Source: Rhabdophis nuchalis (Eukaryota > Chordata > Lepidosauria > Squamata > Natricidae). From it: a DNA stretch of 64,000 nucleotides. Of the stretch, positions 10,246 to 21,659 are shown in pieces. The notes below the pieces were generated by a model, which saw only the letters and a program-made list of their open reading frames with translations, was not told the DNA's origin and searched no databases. Position numbers and translations under genes: made by a program. The first letter of the stretch is position 1. Every line of letters begins with the position of its first letter. Location of the stretch: NCBI GenBank assembly GCA_039707465.1, contig CM077649.1, positions 14,279,501 to 14,343,500 on the forward strand, written 5' to 3'.

Positions 10246-10943
10246 AACAATTACAATACAATAGCAGAGTTGGAAGGGATCTTGGAGGTCATCTAGTCCA
10301 ACTCCCTGCCTAGGCAGGAAGCCCTATACCATTTCAGACAAATGGCTATCCAACATCTTCTTGAAGACTTGCAGTGTTGGGGCTTCACAATTTCTGGAGG
10401 CAACTTCTGTTCCACTGGTTAATTGTTCTCACTATCAGGAAATTTCTCCTCAGTTCTAAGTTGCTTCTCTCCTTGATTAGTTTCCACCCATTGCTCCTTG
10501 TTCTGCCCTCAGGTGCTTAGTTTGACTCCCTCTTCTTTGTGGCAACCCCTGAGATATCAGAAGACTACTATCATGTCTTCCCTGGTCCTTCTTTTCATTA
10601 AACTAGACATACCCAGTTCCTGCAACCGTTCCTCATATGTTTTAGCCTCCAGTCCCCTAATCCTCTTTGTTGCTCTTCTCTGCACTCTTTCTAGAGTCTC
10701 CACATCTTTTCTACATCGTGGTGACCAAAACTGAATGCAGTATTCCAAGTGTGGCCTTACCAAGGCCTTATAAAGTGGCATTAACCCTTCACGTGATCTA
10801 GATTCTATCCCTCTGTTTATGCAGCCTAGAACTGTGTTGGCTTTTTTGGCAGCTGCTGCACACTGCTGGCTCAAAAAAAGCCAACACAGTTCTAGGCTGC
10901 ATAAACAGAAGGATAGAATCAAGATCACGTGAAGTGAATTCTT
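10246..10943 (-). mobile_element. CR1 LINE 3' fragment with inverted 5' end
   Basis: The minus strand encodes CR1 C-terminal words such as [18 protein letters not shown] and [20 protein letters not shown], and the 3' end (low coordinates) carries the CR1 tail with TTGTATTG-like bases. At about 10875-10943 a piece of the same element is repeated in the opposite orientation, a fold-back typical of 5' inversion during target-primed reverse transcription. Confidence 0.85.
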
Positions 10944-10949
10944 TGTTTG

Positions 10950-11690
10950 CATGTGAGGAATCAGGGATCAGCTAAAGCAAAACAATTCAAATTACATCTT
11001 ATCTCAGTCCCAGAAGAAGAGGAAAGATTACATGCAAACTCGTCAACCCAGCAACTCATGCACAGTTCATTCCTATTTATGCGCACAATATTACATTACA
11101 ATGATCAAAACAATCTAGATGCAGACGTTTATCATTAGAAGACAGAATTCAACAAGAACCAATTGTCTGTCAGCAATGCACTGCTTGTTTTTGTTGTTTG
11201 TATTGCCAGGTGTACATCTACGTTAGAAGTAAATAGAAATCAATTGCAAACATAGGATTTGTAACTATGATCGTATGAGAAGAAAGCTTTAGAGCCTAAG
11301 AATGGATACAGGATCATTTGAATCCCTTATGACATAACTGGCACTGACTCTGGTAGCAATGGTGCAAGCTTGAAAATTTGATCTGTATGTTGTAATTAAG
11401 AAACTATTTATAGAATTGGGTGTTTGTTTTAAATAGCTACATGTACCATTTCTATGGGAAAATATAGGGCAGAATTTGAAAAAAAATAGTAAACTAGATA
11501 AACAGGTAATTCTTCAAAATTAAAATTAGACAAAAGATTTAAGTATTTAAAATTAATTTAGTAAATGTACTGCAGTTCTAGTGTATTTAGGTATATTGAT
11601 AATGGTTCTGTGCATCATGATGTTATCTTCTGAAAATCTAATTTTAAGGCACTGCAGTATGTTTGGAGTATAAATACTTCATTATTGAAA
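10950..11690. other. Non-coding intron sequence
   Basis: No gene, RNA or clear repeat recognised. Confidence 0.5.
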
Positions 11691-11699
11691 GGTCTAGGA

Positions 11700-11926
11700 C
11701 AGGGGTAGTCAACCTTTTTATACCTACCGCCCACTTTTGTATCTTTGTTAGTAGTAAAATTTTCTAACCGTCCACCGGTTCCACAGTAATGGTGATTTAT
11801 AAAGTAGGGAAGTCAGTTAAATTAAAAAAAAGGAAAGTGCTTCAGTATTGGACAAAATCCCTACTGCCAACCATGAAAGCTGGAACGCCCACTAGTGGAC
11901 AGTAGGGACTAGGTTGACTACCACTG
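11700..11926. mobile_element. hAT-type element (first of a tandem pair)
   Basis: Starts caggggtagtcaacc and ends ggttgactaccactg. Flanked by gtctagga at 11692-11699 and 11927-11934; the right copy is shared with the following palindromic MITE. Confidence 0.85.
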
Positions 11927-11934
11927 GTCTAGGA

Positions 11935-12040
11935 CAGGGATCTGCAAAGTTGGCTCTTTTAAGACTGGTGGACTTCAACTCCCAGAATTCTGGGAGTTGA
12001 AGTCCACCAGTCTTAAAAGAGCCGACTTTGCAGACCCCTG
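11935..12040. mobile_element. hAT-type palindromic MITE (second of a tandem pair)
   Basis: Arms contain gactggtggacttcaactcc and its complement and meet almost without spacer at cccagaattctggg. Flanked by gtctagga at 11927-11934 and 12041-12048, the third copy of the same 8-mer. Confidence 0.87.
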
Positions 12041-12049
12041 GTCTAGGAG

Positions 12050-13026
12050 GTTGGTATTATATTTAGTTATTTGTGACTATCATTTGGAAATTTAAAAGAA
12101 TAAACTATAATTTTTGTAGAGAAATTATCTTAGTCTTTCAAATTCATTTCTGCCTAGTTAGAAAAATGGCAGCAAACTTTTATTTCTAGTTTCTTAACAT
12201 TTGTAATTAAAGGGAGCTAAAATAAAATGTATGTTAAAGATGGTCCTAGCAATTATATTTTGTATTTTCTATTAAAGAAGGAAAGATATGAATGGGTATT
12301 TTAAACAAGTTCTATACATCTGGATAAAGAACCAAAATAAAAAAAAAGATGTAAGAATGTAACTTATTAAATGAATAATTGTTTTCCCATTGAAAATGGG
12401 AAAGAATTACTAAAACAATTGAGAGTAAGACTCTGAATTCCTTTATGCTACTGAAACCATTTTCCAAACTTGCAACGAAGACAATAGTTATCCAGTCCAC
12501 AGTAATTACGCTGCATTGAACCTATAGAACATAGTAATATGTCACCAATATACCAATACCAATTATCAGTCCCTTTCTCTCAGCCTAATTCATCTTATAA
12601 GGTTGTTTTTGTGGGGGAAATAGGAGGAGAAAGGTGTATTAACTATGTTCATCTCCTTGAGTTACTTGTTAAATAATAAAGGCAGGACAAAAATAAAATA
12701 TAATAATAATTAACATCATCAAAGAACAACATCTGCCTATCCCAGATCTTTGGAAAAGACTCAATAGGTGGACAAAAATGCCAAATCCAGTCAAATCTAA
12801 TTGTGCAACCAAGCCAAATAGTAATAGCGGGTTTCTGTACTACAAGCTTATTCTATGTTAGTGCTGACATAAAAAACCTTTTATGTTAACAATCATTGAA
12901 CTTGTGCAATCAATATATATATACACAAAATTGTGTCACAAGTGTCGTTTATATGGCTTTTGAAATTTTTATTTAAAAGACAATATTTTTGCTTATACTG
13001 GTTAAGGCCAACATGCACAATATTTG
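12050..13026. other. Non-coding intron sequence
   Basis: AT-rich, with no recognised gene or repeat. Confidence 0.5.
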
Positions 13027-13040
13027 AATAATAATAATAA

Positions 13041-13100
<60 letters not shown>
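13027..13100. repeat. (AAT)n microsatellite
   Basis: Near-continuous ATA/AAT trinucleotide repeat. No LINE 3' end was recognised directly beside it. Confidence 0.9.
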
Positions 13101-13102
<2 letters not shown>

Positions 13103-13262
13103 GTGCTATCTTCTCAGGTGGGTAGTAGGCACCTTGAAATCTATTGTCTGTACATTACCTGTTCATTGTATACTATAAACTGTATCACTATTTTAATATG
13201 TATGTATTATTTTAGGGTATTATAAAATGTGAGATATAATAAAAATGAATAGATGTAAGACT

Positions 13263-13745
13263 CTGTAAGAATAGATGTGGAGACTCTGGAAAGAGTGCAA
13301 AGAAGAGCAACCAAGATGATTAGAGGACTGGAGACTAAGACATATGAAGAACGGCTGCAGGAACTGGGTATGTCTAGTTTGATGAAGAGAAGGACCAGGG
13401 GAGACATGATAGCAGTGATCCGATATCTCAGAGGGTGCCACAAAGAAGAGGGAGTCAAACTTTTCTCCAAGACACCTGGGGGCAGGACAAGGAGCAATGG
13501 GTGGAAACTAACCAAGGAGAGAAGCAACTTAGAACTAAGGAGAAATTTCCTAACAGTAAGAACAATTAACCTCTGGAACAGCTTGCCTCCAGCAGTTGTG
13601 AATGCCCCAACCCTGGAAGTCTTTAAAAAGATGTTAGACAGCCATTTGTCTGAAATGGTATAAGATTCCTGCGCATGCAGGGGGTTGGACTAGAAGACCT
13701 ACAAGGTCCCTTCCAACTCTGCTATTGTATTGTATTGTATTGTAA
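13263..13745 (+). mobile_element. CR1 LINE 3' fragment
   Basis: Encodes [20 protein letters not shown] through LWNSLPPAVVNAPTLEVFKK, the end of the CR1 ORF2 protein, in one open frame of 128 residues. It is followed by the family 3' end ggttggactagaagacctac and a TTGTA tail. 5'-truncated. Confidence 0.9.
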
Positions 13746-13771
13746 AACATAAAGCCCCTGTAAAACTTAAT

Positions 13772-13815
13772 TCAGCTCCTGCTGACTCTATGGATATAGA
13801 GTCAGCAGGAGCTGA
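13772..13815. repeat. Perfect 20-bp hairpin with half a MITE arm beside it
   Basis: Arms 13772-13791 and 13796-13815 are exact reverse complements around ggat. Right after it (about 13825-13897) is a single arm of the hAT palindrome family (ctgaagtccttcagactt), and a further inverted pair gattaggaaagagca / tgctctttcctaatc brackets that arm. Confidence 0.75.
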
Positions 13816-13999
13816 TTAGGAAAGAGCAAAGCTGGCTGGAGAAGTCTGGGACCTGAAGTCCTTCAGACTTAAAGTTACAAAGTTTGCCCAGCCCTGATGT
13901 ATACACACACATATGCTCTTTCCTAATCAGGATTGCTTCGTTATCTTTGATTCAAGTGCTACCCTGATACAATCCTGTTGTTTTTTTAAATAGTTTTGA

Positions 14000-14590
14000 G
14001 TTTGGCTAGGTGTCAGGATGCTACTATCTCTTGAAATAATTAGTGATGTGAATAAATGTTTAGTTATTTCTTCCCCGTTATTTATAAAGTTAGTCTATTT
14101 TACCAAATATTAGTATATGTAAGGTCTGGTAGGCTTGATATTTATGCTGGTCCCCCTTGTAACGGGCCTACAAATGTAAGCTAGATGCCCTTTTACAGCC
14201 TAATGTTTTAAAACACTGTTACAGAGGATTATGGAAGCCAGATAAACTAATGTATTGTGTTTTTATATCAAGGGTATAAAACCACAATTATATTCTCCGT
14301 AGCCAGATAAAAACTGCAGGTGGGGAGGAAAACAAAGTGATCTTTGTTTTCTATGATTTCTGTTCACATATAACTAACAGCTTAGTACGTAAAGAAAGTT
14401 ACAAGAGAAATAATGCGTATATTTGTTAGATTTATATTACATTTTTGCTCAGACGTTTGGGAATATAATTCCTTCAGGAGTAACAAACCTTTGAGGTACT
14501 TTGGGTTAAGAGATAATGACTGGCTCAAAGTTAGTCATCCAGCTTCTATGTTGCATGTAGCTTAAACCTGAGTCTTCCTGGTGTCAGTCC
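14000..14590. other. Non-coding intron sequence
   Basis: Nothing recognisable beyond AT-rich intron. Confidence 0.5.
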
Positions 14591-14601
14591 AGTACCTAAA
14601 C

Positions 14602-14797
14602 CAGGGGTCTCAAACTCAATTTACCTGGGGGCCACTGGAGGCAGAGTCTGGGTGAGGCTGGGCCGCATAAGGGATTCCACAAAAAACGTTGTTAAAAAAA
14701 TATCCTCAAATATTATACTTTCATATGAAGGTGGGGGCCACAAAATACCGTCCTGCGGGCCGCAATTGGCCTGCGGGCCGCGAGATTGAGACCTCTG
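14602..14797 (+). mobile_element. hAT-type element
   Basis: Begins caggggtctcaaactcaatt and ends attgagacctctg, imperfect inverted termini. Perfect 8-bp target duplication acctaaac (14594-14601 and 14798-14805). A relative lies at 33802-33998. Confidence 0.85.
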
Positions 14798-14809
14798 ACC
14801 TAAACCATT

Positions 14810-15860
14810 GTACTATATTGGCGTTCCTTTTATTTTTCAGGCAAAAAACAATGATAGCTACACACATCATCTCATGTAGAAGCAATTCTTAGGGCTATTA
14901 AGTGCCACCTGGAGGGCTGTTAGTCTTTCATAGCTAGTCCAGAGTGAAACTAAATACAGAGGCAAGCAACCTATAATCCTGTAACACACGATTGCATTGT
15001 GTCACAGAACTTGGGCAACTCAATTTATGTGTTTCTTCAGCACAGCTTCTAACTTTTTGTTGTTGTTCATATTTTTTGTTAGGAAAGTTGAGTTTGAGGA
15101 AGGAAATGGTTTTCTCAAGAAATCCTCCCATTCCATCCTGGGGAAAAATGGGCTGAAGAGTGATGTAAAAGCATCAGTATATGATCTCCTTTGGCCTTCT
15201 AGAAGACAAGGAAGTCAATTTGGAATTCCCAGCCTTCATATATTACTCACTCTTTACATAAGGTTTAAGAAATAGGGCAGGGTTTTTTTTTTTTGTTCAA
15301 GCAAAGTGTAATGACCTGAAACAAATTATTTGTACACAATAGTTTATTAAAGTAGTTTGTTTCAGCTAATCTGGTTAAAATGGTAAACTGATTTATCTTT
15401 ATAAACGAAAACAGAGGAGAGAATGTCCAAGCCTAGCTGATTCTCATTCTCAAGCCAGAAAGGTGCAATTTGTTCTCTGTGCCAATCATTCCTCATCCTC
15501 AAACTGCCAGGAAATGCACAAGATCTGAAGGACCCCAGGCCAGGCTGCCTCTCCCTGCATTTAAACAATAGATTTTCATTACATTACATTCATATGCAGC
15601 TGTGGTGTTAGTGAACCAATGATGTGTAAGCGATCCTTTTATCTAGAAACAATATGCCAGAGGTGTGTTTGCTGTTTAAAAAATTGTGTTTATAACTGCT
15701 AGCCATGTGAACATGAAGTAGACATTTGCTTTTTTCAGTATATTGTTTGCATCAATTGGGAGTATGGGGTTGAGAGGCAGAACTGATAGTCATTCATGCC
15801 CTAGTCATCATCTGTTTAGATTATTCTAATGAGCTTTGCATAGGACTACCAAAGGCCTTT
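14810..15860. other. Non-coding intron sequence
   Basis: Short unrelated ORFs only, and a T run near 15283. No recognised repeat. Confidence 0.5.
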
Positions 15861-15862
15861 TG

Positions 15863-16235
15863 CAGGGGTGGGCTTCAAAAATTGCAGCAACGGGTTCGCT
15901 GCCCTGTCGCTGGATGAACGTGGCCATGGTGGGCATGACCTAGTTGATCTCCTGCACCACGGAGGGGGTGTTTTTCACCCTCCCCAGGCTCCAGAGGCTT
16001 TCCTTGAGCCTCTGGGAGGGTGAAAACTGCTTCCCCTGGAGGCTGGAAACAAGCCCATTTCCAGACTTCCGAAACCTCTGGTAGGCCCATTTTTCCCCCT
16101 CCCCAAGCCTCCATGCCGGCTCTGCACTTACCTGGCATGATGAATGGGCCAGCCAGGAGTGGCATTTGGGGGTTCGCTGAACTGGGCAGAATCCTAGCTA
16201 GAGGATCACCCAAACCCATGTGAACCCCCAGCAGT
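15863..16235 (+). mobile_element. Probable hAT-type element
   Basis: Starts caggggtgggcttc and shares internal ccctccccaggctcc segments with the elements at 3323 and 17846. The right end is degraded and no clean target duplication was found. Confidence 0.5.
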
Positions 16236-16262
16236 CCATCCCTTCAAATGGCAAAGTATTGC

Positions 16263-16862
16263 CCCATGAAATTTTTATTTTATTTTATTTTAATCACATT
16301 TATATCCCGCCCTTCTCCACGAAGGACCCAGGGCGGCGCACAGGAATTTAAAAACATACAAAACAATAAATACAGAATTTAGAAACATATTAAATTACAA
16401 TCCTATACTAAAATCCAAATTAAAATCCACAGTTTAAAACTATCTAAAATAGTCCCGACGGGAGGTTAGGCTAGGCCGGCTTGCTGAAAGAGATGTATCT
16501 TTAGACACTGGCAGAAGAGGCGGAGGTCCGAGATGGTACACAGTTCATGGGGTAGGTCGTTCCAAAGGGCAGGGCCCGCCACAGAGAAGGCTCTTCCCCT
16601 GGGTGTCGCCAGTCGGCATTGCCCGGCCGACGGCACCCTGAGAAAGCCCTCTCTGTGGGAGCGGATCGGCCGAAGGGATATGTGGGGAAGGAGACGGTCT
16701 CGCATATAACTAGGCCCCGAGCCATGGAGCGCTTTAAAGATGGTCGTCCGAACCTTGAAGCGCACCCGAAAGGCCACAGGAAGCCAAATGAAGAATGTGT
16801 TCCAATATCCCCAGCACTGATGGTGCACCTTCAGGAATTGCATTGGCTGCCTGTCAGCCGCT
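16263..16862 (-). mobile_element. L2-like LINE 3' half
   Basis: The minus strand encodes ORF2 C-terminal words such as TIFKALHGSGPSYMRDRLLP and AFSVAGPALWNDLP. The 3' end (low coordinates) shows the family tail, on + strand cccgcccttctccacgaagg then cagggcggcgcaca, next to an ATTTT-rich tail. 5'-truncated and frame-disrupted. Confidence 0.85.
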
Positions 16863-16864
16863 AG

Positions 16865-17485
16865 TCCTAATTCAGGGTGCTAATTGTAAATAACAATATG
16901 TAAAAGGCAAAACATACCTACATTACCACAAAAATTCACAATAAATAATGGAAAAAAGTAGCTATTATGTTGGGAATAATGCAGTCTCTGGTTCATACCT
17001 TGGAGAATTTGTAATTAGAGCTACAAGTCACATATAACTCGAATGGTCTTCAAGGAAATGCTTCATGGTTTTTCCATAGAAAGAGCAATTTGTATGAGAA
17101 GATTTCCAAGATGTCTGGAAACTGGAATATATTGTAAAAGCACATATGGAAAGTGATTTGCCATTCTCTTGTTATCAGGAAACAGAGACTTTCCATAGTA
17201 TTATGCCATTCAGATGACTCATTTAAAAAGGCTATTCACAAGCTTCTTTCCAATGTATTATAATTTTCCAGCAATCCATTCTTGGGTACAGCTTGCCATG
17301 CTTAAGTTTTTTCCTCAAACAGGAAACTTTTATGAATGTAAAGGAAAGCACAAACAGGTTTGGTTATTAATTAACCTAGGAAAATTGTGTGGAGCTATTT
17401 TTAAGAACATGCAATGAAAAGCTTCTGGGGCTATTTTTTTAAATGTCTGAATTTATGGATCAACTGCTACATTTCTAGAAGTCAA
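16865..17485. other. Non-coding intron sequence
   Basis: Nothing recognised. Confidence 0.5.
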
Positions 17486-17491
17486 ATTTAA

Positions 17492-17712
17492 TGTAGTGGT
17501 TAAGGCACCAAACTAGTAATTGAACAGTCATGAGTTCTAGTTCAGTCTTGGGCATGAAGCTAGCTGGGTGACTTTGGCCCAATCATATTGCCATAGCCCC
17601 AGGAAGAAAACAATGGCAAACCACTTCCAAAAATCTTGCAAAAACCCTGCATGGACTTGTTCATTTAGCCACCAGAATGAAGACTGACTCAAAGCGACAT
17701 ATATGCAACACA
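17492..17712 (+). mobile_element. tRNA-derived squamate SINE
   Basis: The tRNA-related head has A-box-like tagtggttaaggcacc and B-box-like gagttctagttcag, followed by a conserved body (ctgggtgactttggccc) and a 3' part with gaagactgactcaaagcgac. This pattern fits Sauria-type SINEs, whose tails derive from BovB/RTE LINEs; the family name is from memory. Confidence 0.7.
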
Positions 17713-17845
17713 ACCCTTCTCAACAATTGACTTTTATTTCTTTTAATGAAGCATACATATTCAGGTATATTCTGCTATTTACCAAACCCCAGAATACTTT
17801 AGTTGTTCCAAATTTCATATGAAGCAAAATGAAGATGGGATAGGT

Positions 17846-18178
17846 CAGTGTTGGCTAACCTTTTTTGGTTCGCGGGGAGAAAGAAGGGGGGGTTGTGCGT
17901 GGGCGTGCCATACCCATAATGCTATGTGCACAATCCCCTGCTTTTGGTGCACTTTTTTCGCCCACCCCAAGCTCCAGAGACTTTCTAGGAGCCCAGGGAG
18001 GGTGAAAACAGCCTCCCCCCCCCCCTTCTGGGGTTTCAGGAGCTTCCCTGAAGCCTCCAGAGGGCGAAAAATGGCCTCAAAAGAAGGCCTAAATCAGCCA
18101 GGCAGCAAGGACCTCGCGTGCCCTAAGTAATGGTTCCGCGTGCCACCTGTGGCCCGTGCCATAGGTTCGCCATCACTG
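17846..18178 (-). mobile_element. hAT-type element
   Basis: Starts cagtgttggctaacc and ends ggttcgccatcactg; inverted relative of the copy at 3323. Perfect 8-bp duplication ggataggt (17838-17845 and 18179-18186). Confidence 0.87.
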
Positions 18179-18703
18179 GGATAGGTAGACCATGGTTGGT
18201 GTATATGTACACTTTCTTTTCTCCCAAGCAATTCCCTAATTAGGTGTCCTTGAGCCAGGCTCAGCTTCTGGTGACCGCATGCTTGCCATCTCAGTGCCAT
18301 TACTTCTGCAGTTTAACATCTATATCAAAATTGTCCCCCTAGTTGATTTCTGAACTTTATTTTTGGAAGAACAAATTGACCAATTATAAGGTATGTTGGG
18401 AGACTAAACAAGCAACAACGGAAGCATCTACCAAGGTTTTTTTTTTTTTGAAAATACGGATCTTTTATTTAAACGAATATTTCTATATGGGGAAATCTTG
18501 TTTCCATGAATGCAAGTGGACCAAATCCATGATGAATTCCCAGTGATAATTCTGATGAAAAACACAAGTCCTTGATTTGAGCTAAGTATATCATGTTAAA
18601 GAAGGCTGATATTTTGTTTTGAACTGTTGTGGTTCAGAGACCATTTGCTACCTCCGTGCTCTTCTAATAAGATTAAATGCTGTGAATATTGCTTGTTCTA
18701 GAG

Positions 18704-18827
18704 CAGGGGTCTCCAACCTTTGCAACTTTAAGTCTGAAGGACTTCGGCTCCCAGACTTCTCCAGCCAGCGTTGCTTCTGGGAGCTGAAGTCCTTCAGACT
18801 TAAAGTTGCAAAGGTTGGAGACCCCTG
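18704..18827. mobile_element. hAT-type palindromic MITE
   Basis: Arms with agtctgaaggacttcgg and complement, ends caggggtctccaacc / ggttggagacccctg. Perfect target duplication ttctagag (18696-18703 and 18828-18835). Confidence 0.9.
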
Positions 18828-18835
18828 TTCTAGAG

Positions 18836-20285
18836 CAAAGTTTGAAAAATCTGGTTGGAATCAAATCTTTTAATGTTAGATTCATTCATTTTGGACTTTT
18901 CTATTGTGATTCATGTAGGTTCCTAGCTTTTCATTTCCATTTGTGGAATTGCTCTTAAGAGTAATTCTGGTGGAAGGGCTGGTATAGAACAACATTCAGG
19001 CTGTTCTGTGCTAGTTATACTAGTTATCTATTTCTTCCAGCCCATTTCCTCAGTGCTGTTTTAATCTTCAAAGCTTCTCTTTATTTTTTATCTCAATGAC
19101 TATCTATGCTGCTACTGCTGATAATGATGATTATTATTATTGTAGACTTTTTTGCTAATGCCATCTTTTGTACAGACACCAGTAGTCTAGATGAAGGATT
19201 TTAATAATAATCATTGCGAAATTTTAAAAGCCACCAGTAGAACTGACAGCTCACTTTTTCCAGGAACTAAAAGATTTGTTTATTTAAGTAGCCTTTGTGG
19301 GGGGGAAACGTATTTATGGTTATTTAATCTGATATACTGGATTTTGAAAAACTGTATTTGTTATGGTGGCTTCCAAATCTGTTTTAAAATGTAGATAACG
19401 ATAATAAAAACGTAACTATCAAATCTACAACTGAGAATTAAAGAAATGCCGGAACACAGTGTAATGCCATATAAATGTAATCAATCTAGATTTGATAAGT
19501 GGGATCCATTTATCAGCCGGGTCAGGAGAATAAATGGAACTTATAATGAATTATTTCCAATATTTTTCCATGAAATTTATAGCTATTGCTTTTTAAATCT
19601 TCCTCCTACCCCCAAACAAAATCTAGAAAAAGTAACTTTCTTTTCATGCATAAATATTTAAAATCAATTTTTGCTATTCTTGCTATTGAAACACCACGCT
19701 AAATTCATAGAATAGTAAACAATTAAAGCTTATAAAGCCTGAAATAAAAAAAAAAAATAAAGAATATTTATCTAGTGTTAAGGGTGTATAAAGGTAGGCA
19801 CAAGGTTAGCTTCTTGGGAAAGCAGAGGACAGCTGATGAGCCAAAGCTAAGAAAACTATCATGTTCACCTGCAATATTATCTTTGAGAGGATTAAAAGAA
19901 GAGACGTTTATTTCAGGGTTTGAAAAAATATGGAAAAATTAAACCTAAAAACTGTAAAGAATATTACAATTTTCTTTTCTGATTTAAAATATAAATGTAA
20001 TAAATAAAATGAAATGGCACTTTGTGAATTAAGGGTTGATTATTAGCTCATGTGTTTTCAAAGGGCAGTAGCCCAGATTTTAATGGATCTAACTACTAAT
20101 TACAAACTGCTGGACAGGAAACAGGAAAGAAGTGTAATTCAACCAAACTGCTGCATTAAGAGAATACCCAAATTAGATTTATTGCCCTCCATGCATAAAT
20201 ACATAAAAAGTAAAACAAAAATGTTTGGACCTTTATTTGAAAGATAGATTATGATTTTGTTAACTAATCACAGCAAAACCTTTGT
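18836..20285. other. Non-coding intron sequence
   Basis: AT-rich unique-looking sequence. Only homopolymer runs were noted, such as A near 19747. Confidence 0.5.
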
Positions 20286-20286
20286 T

Positions 20287-20772
20287 AAGGTCAAATCATC
20301 TTTAAAGCGCTCCATGGCACAGGACCTAGTTATTTGCGGGATCGTATCCTGCCCCATACATCCCTTCGGCCGATTCGCTCCCACAGAGAGGGACTTCTCC
20401 GGGTGCCGTCCACTAGGCAGTGCCAGCGGGCGACGCCCAGGGGAAGGGCCTTCTCTGTGGTGGGCCCGACCATTTGGAACGACCTACCCCTCGATATTAG
20501 TACTACTACGGACCTCTGCTCCTTCCGGCAAAAAGTTAAGACCTATCTGTTCCATCAGGCCGGCTTGGCCTAATTTAGGCTCCTCACCCCAGTCTGTAGT
20601 TTAAATTATTTAATCTGGTTTTAATGGGATACAGTTTTTAATGTTTTTATACATTTTAGTACAGGGTTATTATTTAATTCGGTTTTAATTTTGTATGTAT
20701 TGTTATGGTTTTAGATGTTTTTAATTTTGCTGTATACCGCCCCGAAGGAGAGGGGGCAGTTTAGAAATTTAT
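20287..20772 (+). mobile_element. L2-like LINE 3' fragment
   Basis: Encodes RDRILPHTSLRPIRSHREGL and PTIWNDLP-type words in shifted frames and ends with the family 3' end (accgccccgaaggagagggg). The final 26 bases, gggggcagtttagaaattta included, recur inverted at about 21463-21487. Confidence 0.82.
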
Positions 20773-20817
20773 ATATCTCTCAAATTTAAATTTATATATA
20801 TCTCAAATTTATGTATA

Positions 20818-20855
20818 TCTCAAATTTAAATTTATTGATCAGCTCATAAAAACTA

Positions 20856-20931
<76 letters not shown>

Positions 20932-20958
20932 TAGTTTTTATGAGCTGATCAATAAATG
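20818..20958. repeat. Inverted hammerhead-unit tails around (TA)n
   Basis: Left part aaatttattgatcagctcat ending ctagcat, then (TA)n at 20859-20929, then the inverted copy tgctagtttttatgagctga. These are the tail sequences that follow hammerhead copies at 8026 and 43612, here without the ribozyme itself. Confidence 0.75.
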
Positions 20959-21194
20959 TAGGTCTTTGGTTGTTCGGGTTTTCTCCCGCGTAGAATTGGA
21001 AGTATCTTCACGACGTTTCGATGAAATCTCATTCATCATCTTCAGGCTGGTGCTTCCGGCTTGGTGCTTCCATTGCTCCTGGAAGCACCAAGCCGGAAGC
21101 ACCAGCCTGAAGATGAGGAATGAGATTTCATCGAAACGTCGTGAAGATACTTCCAATTCTACGCGGGAGAAAACCCGAACAACCAAAGACCTAC
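20958..21194. repeat. Module C palindrome
   Basis: Arms start gtaggtctttggttgttcgg and are mirrored by ccaaagacctac. Each contains CTGAAGAT, a stem and GAAACG; in the left arm (minus strand) the stem is GATGAA/TTCATC with loop TGAGAT. The centre is a cttggtgcttcc / ggaagcaccaag hairpin. The right-arm stem carries a mismatch. Confidence 0.8.
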
Positions 21195-21217
21195 ATAAAA
21201 ACACCCGCGAAAACCAA

Positions 21218-21415
21218 AACAAGGAAAACCTGTATGTTTCTCCTTGTTTTGAATTTCAACGGCTTGGCTGGAGGGTGGGGCTCGTCTGCTGGTCAATGCT
21301 GGCTTCCAGATATCTGGTAGGCGGGAGGTATCATCACGTCTGTTCATGCTGCTAGATTGTTTCTCTATTTCAATGGCTTCTCTGATTATTCTCCTGTTGA
21401 GTTGTTCCGCCTTGG
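21218..21415 (-). pseudogene. Penelope-like element C-terminal fragment
   Basis: The minus strand encodes REAIEIEKQSSSMNRRDD followed by SRLPDIWKPAL. This resembles the extreme C terminus of Penelope-like proteins, (K/R)EA-I-I...LNRD-G...LP-x-x. It runs directly into module C, which suggests module C is PLE 3' flanking sequence. Only this tip is present. Confidence 0.5.
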
Positions 21416-21420
21416 AACAA

Positions 21421-21487
21421 CATATATATATGTTAGTTTTATGAGCTGATCAATAAATATAAATTTCTAAACTGCCCCCTCTCCTCT
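21421..21487 (-). repeat. Inverted unit tail plus inverted L2 tip
   Basis: gttagttttatgagctgatc is the unit tail in reverse, followed by aatttctaaactgccccctc, the reverse complement of the L2-like tip at 20746-20771. It closes a roughly 740-bp fold-back. Confidence 0.7.
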
Positions 21488-21494
21488 CATATAT

Positions 21495-21652
21495 ATATGA
21501 GAGAATATTTTCACAGCTCCTGTTCAGGGCCCCTTTAAGGGAGGAGACTTAACGTCATCCCTCTCTGCCCTTCGACTCAACCTAGAGATCATCCAGACAG
21601 AGAACTAATTAGTTTGCTGCTGTGTGAAATTTTTTAGATATGTGTTAGATTT
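21495..21652 (-). repeat. Module B copy
   Basis: The minus strand shows ttctctgtctggatgatctc, hairpin GTC-GAAG-GGC, gtctcctcccttaaaggggc and cacagctcctg-type ends. Confidence 0.6.
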
Positions 21653-21659
21653 TTATATA

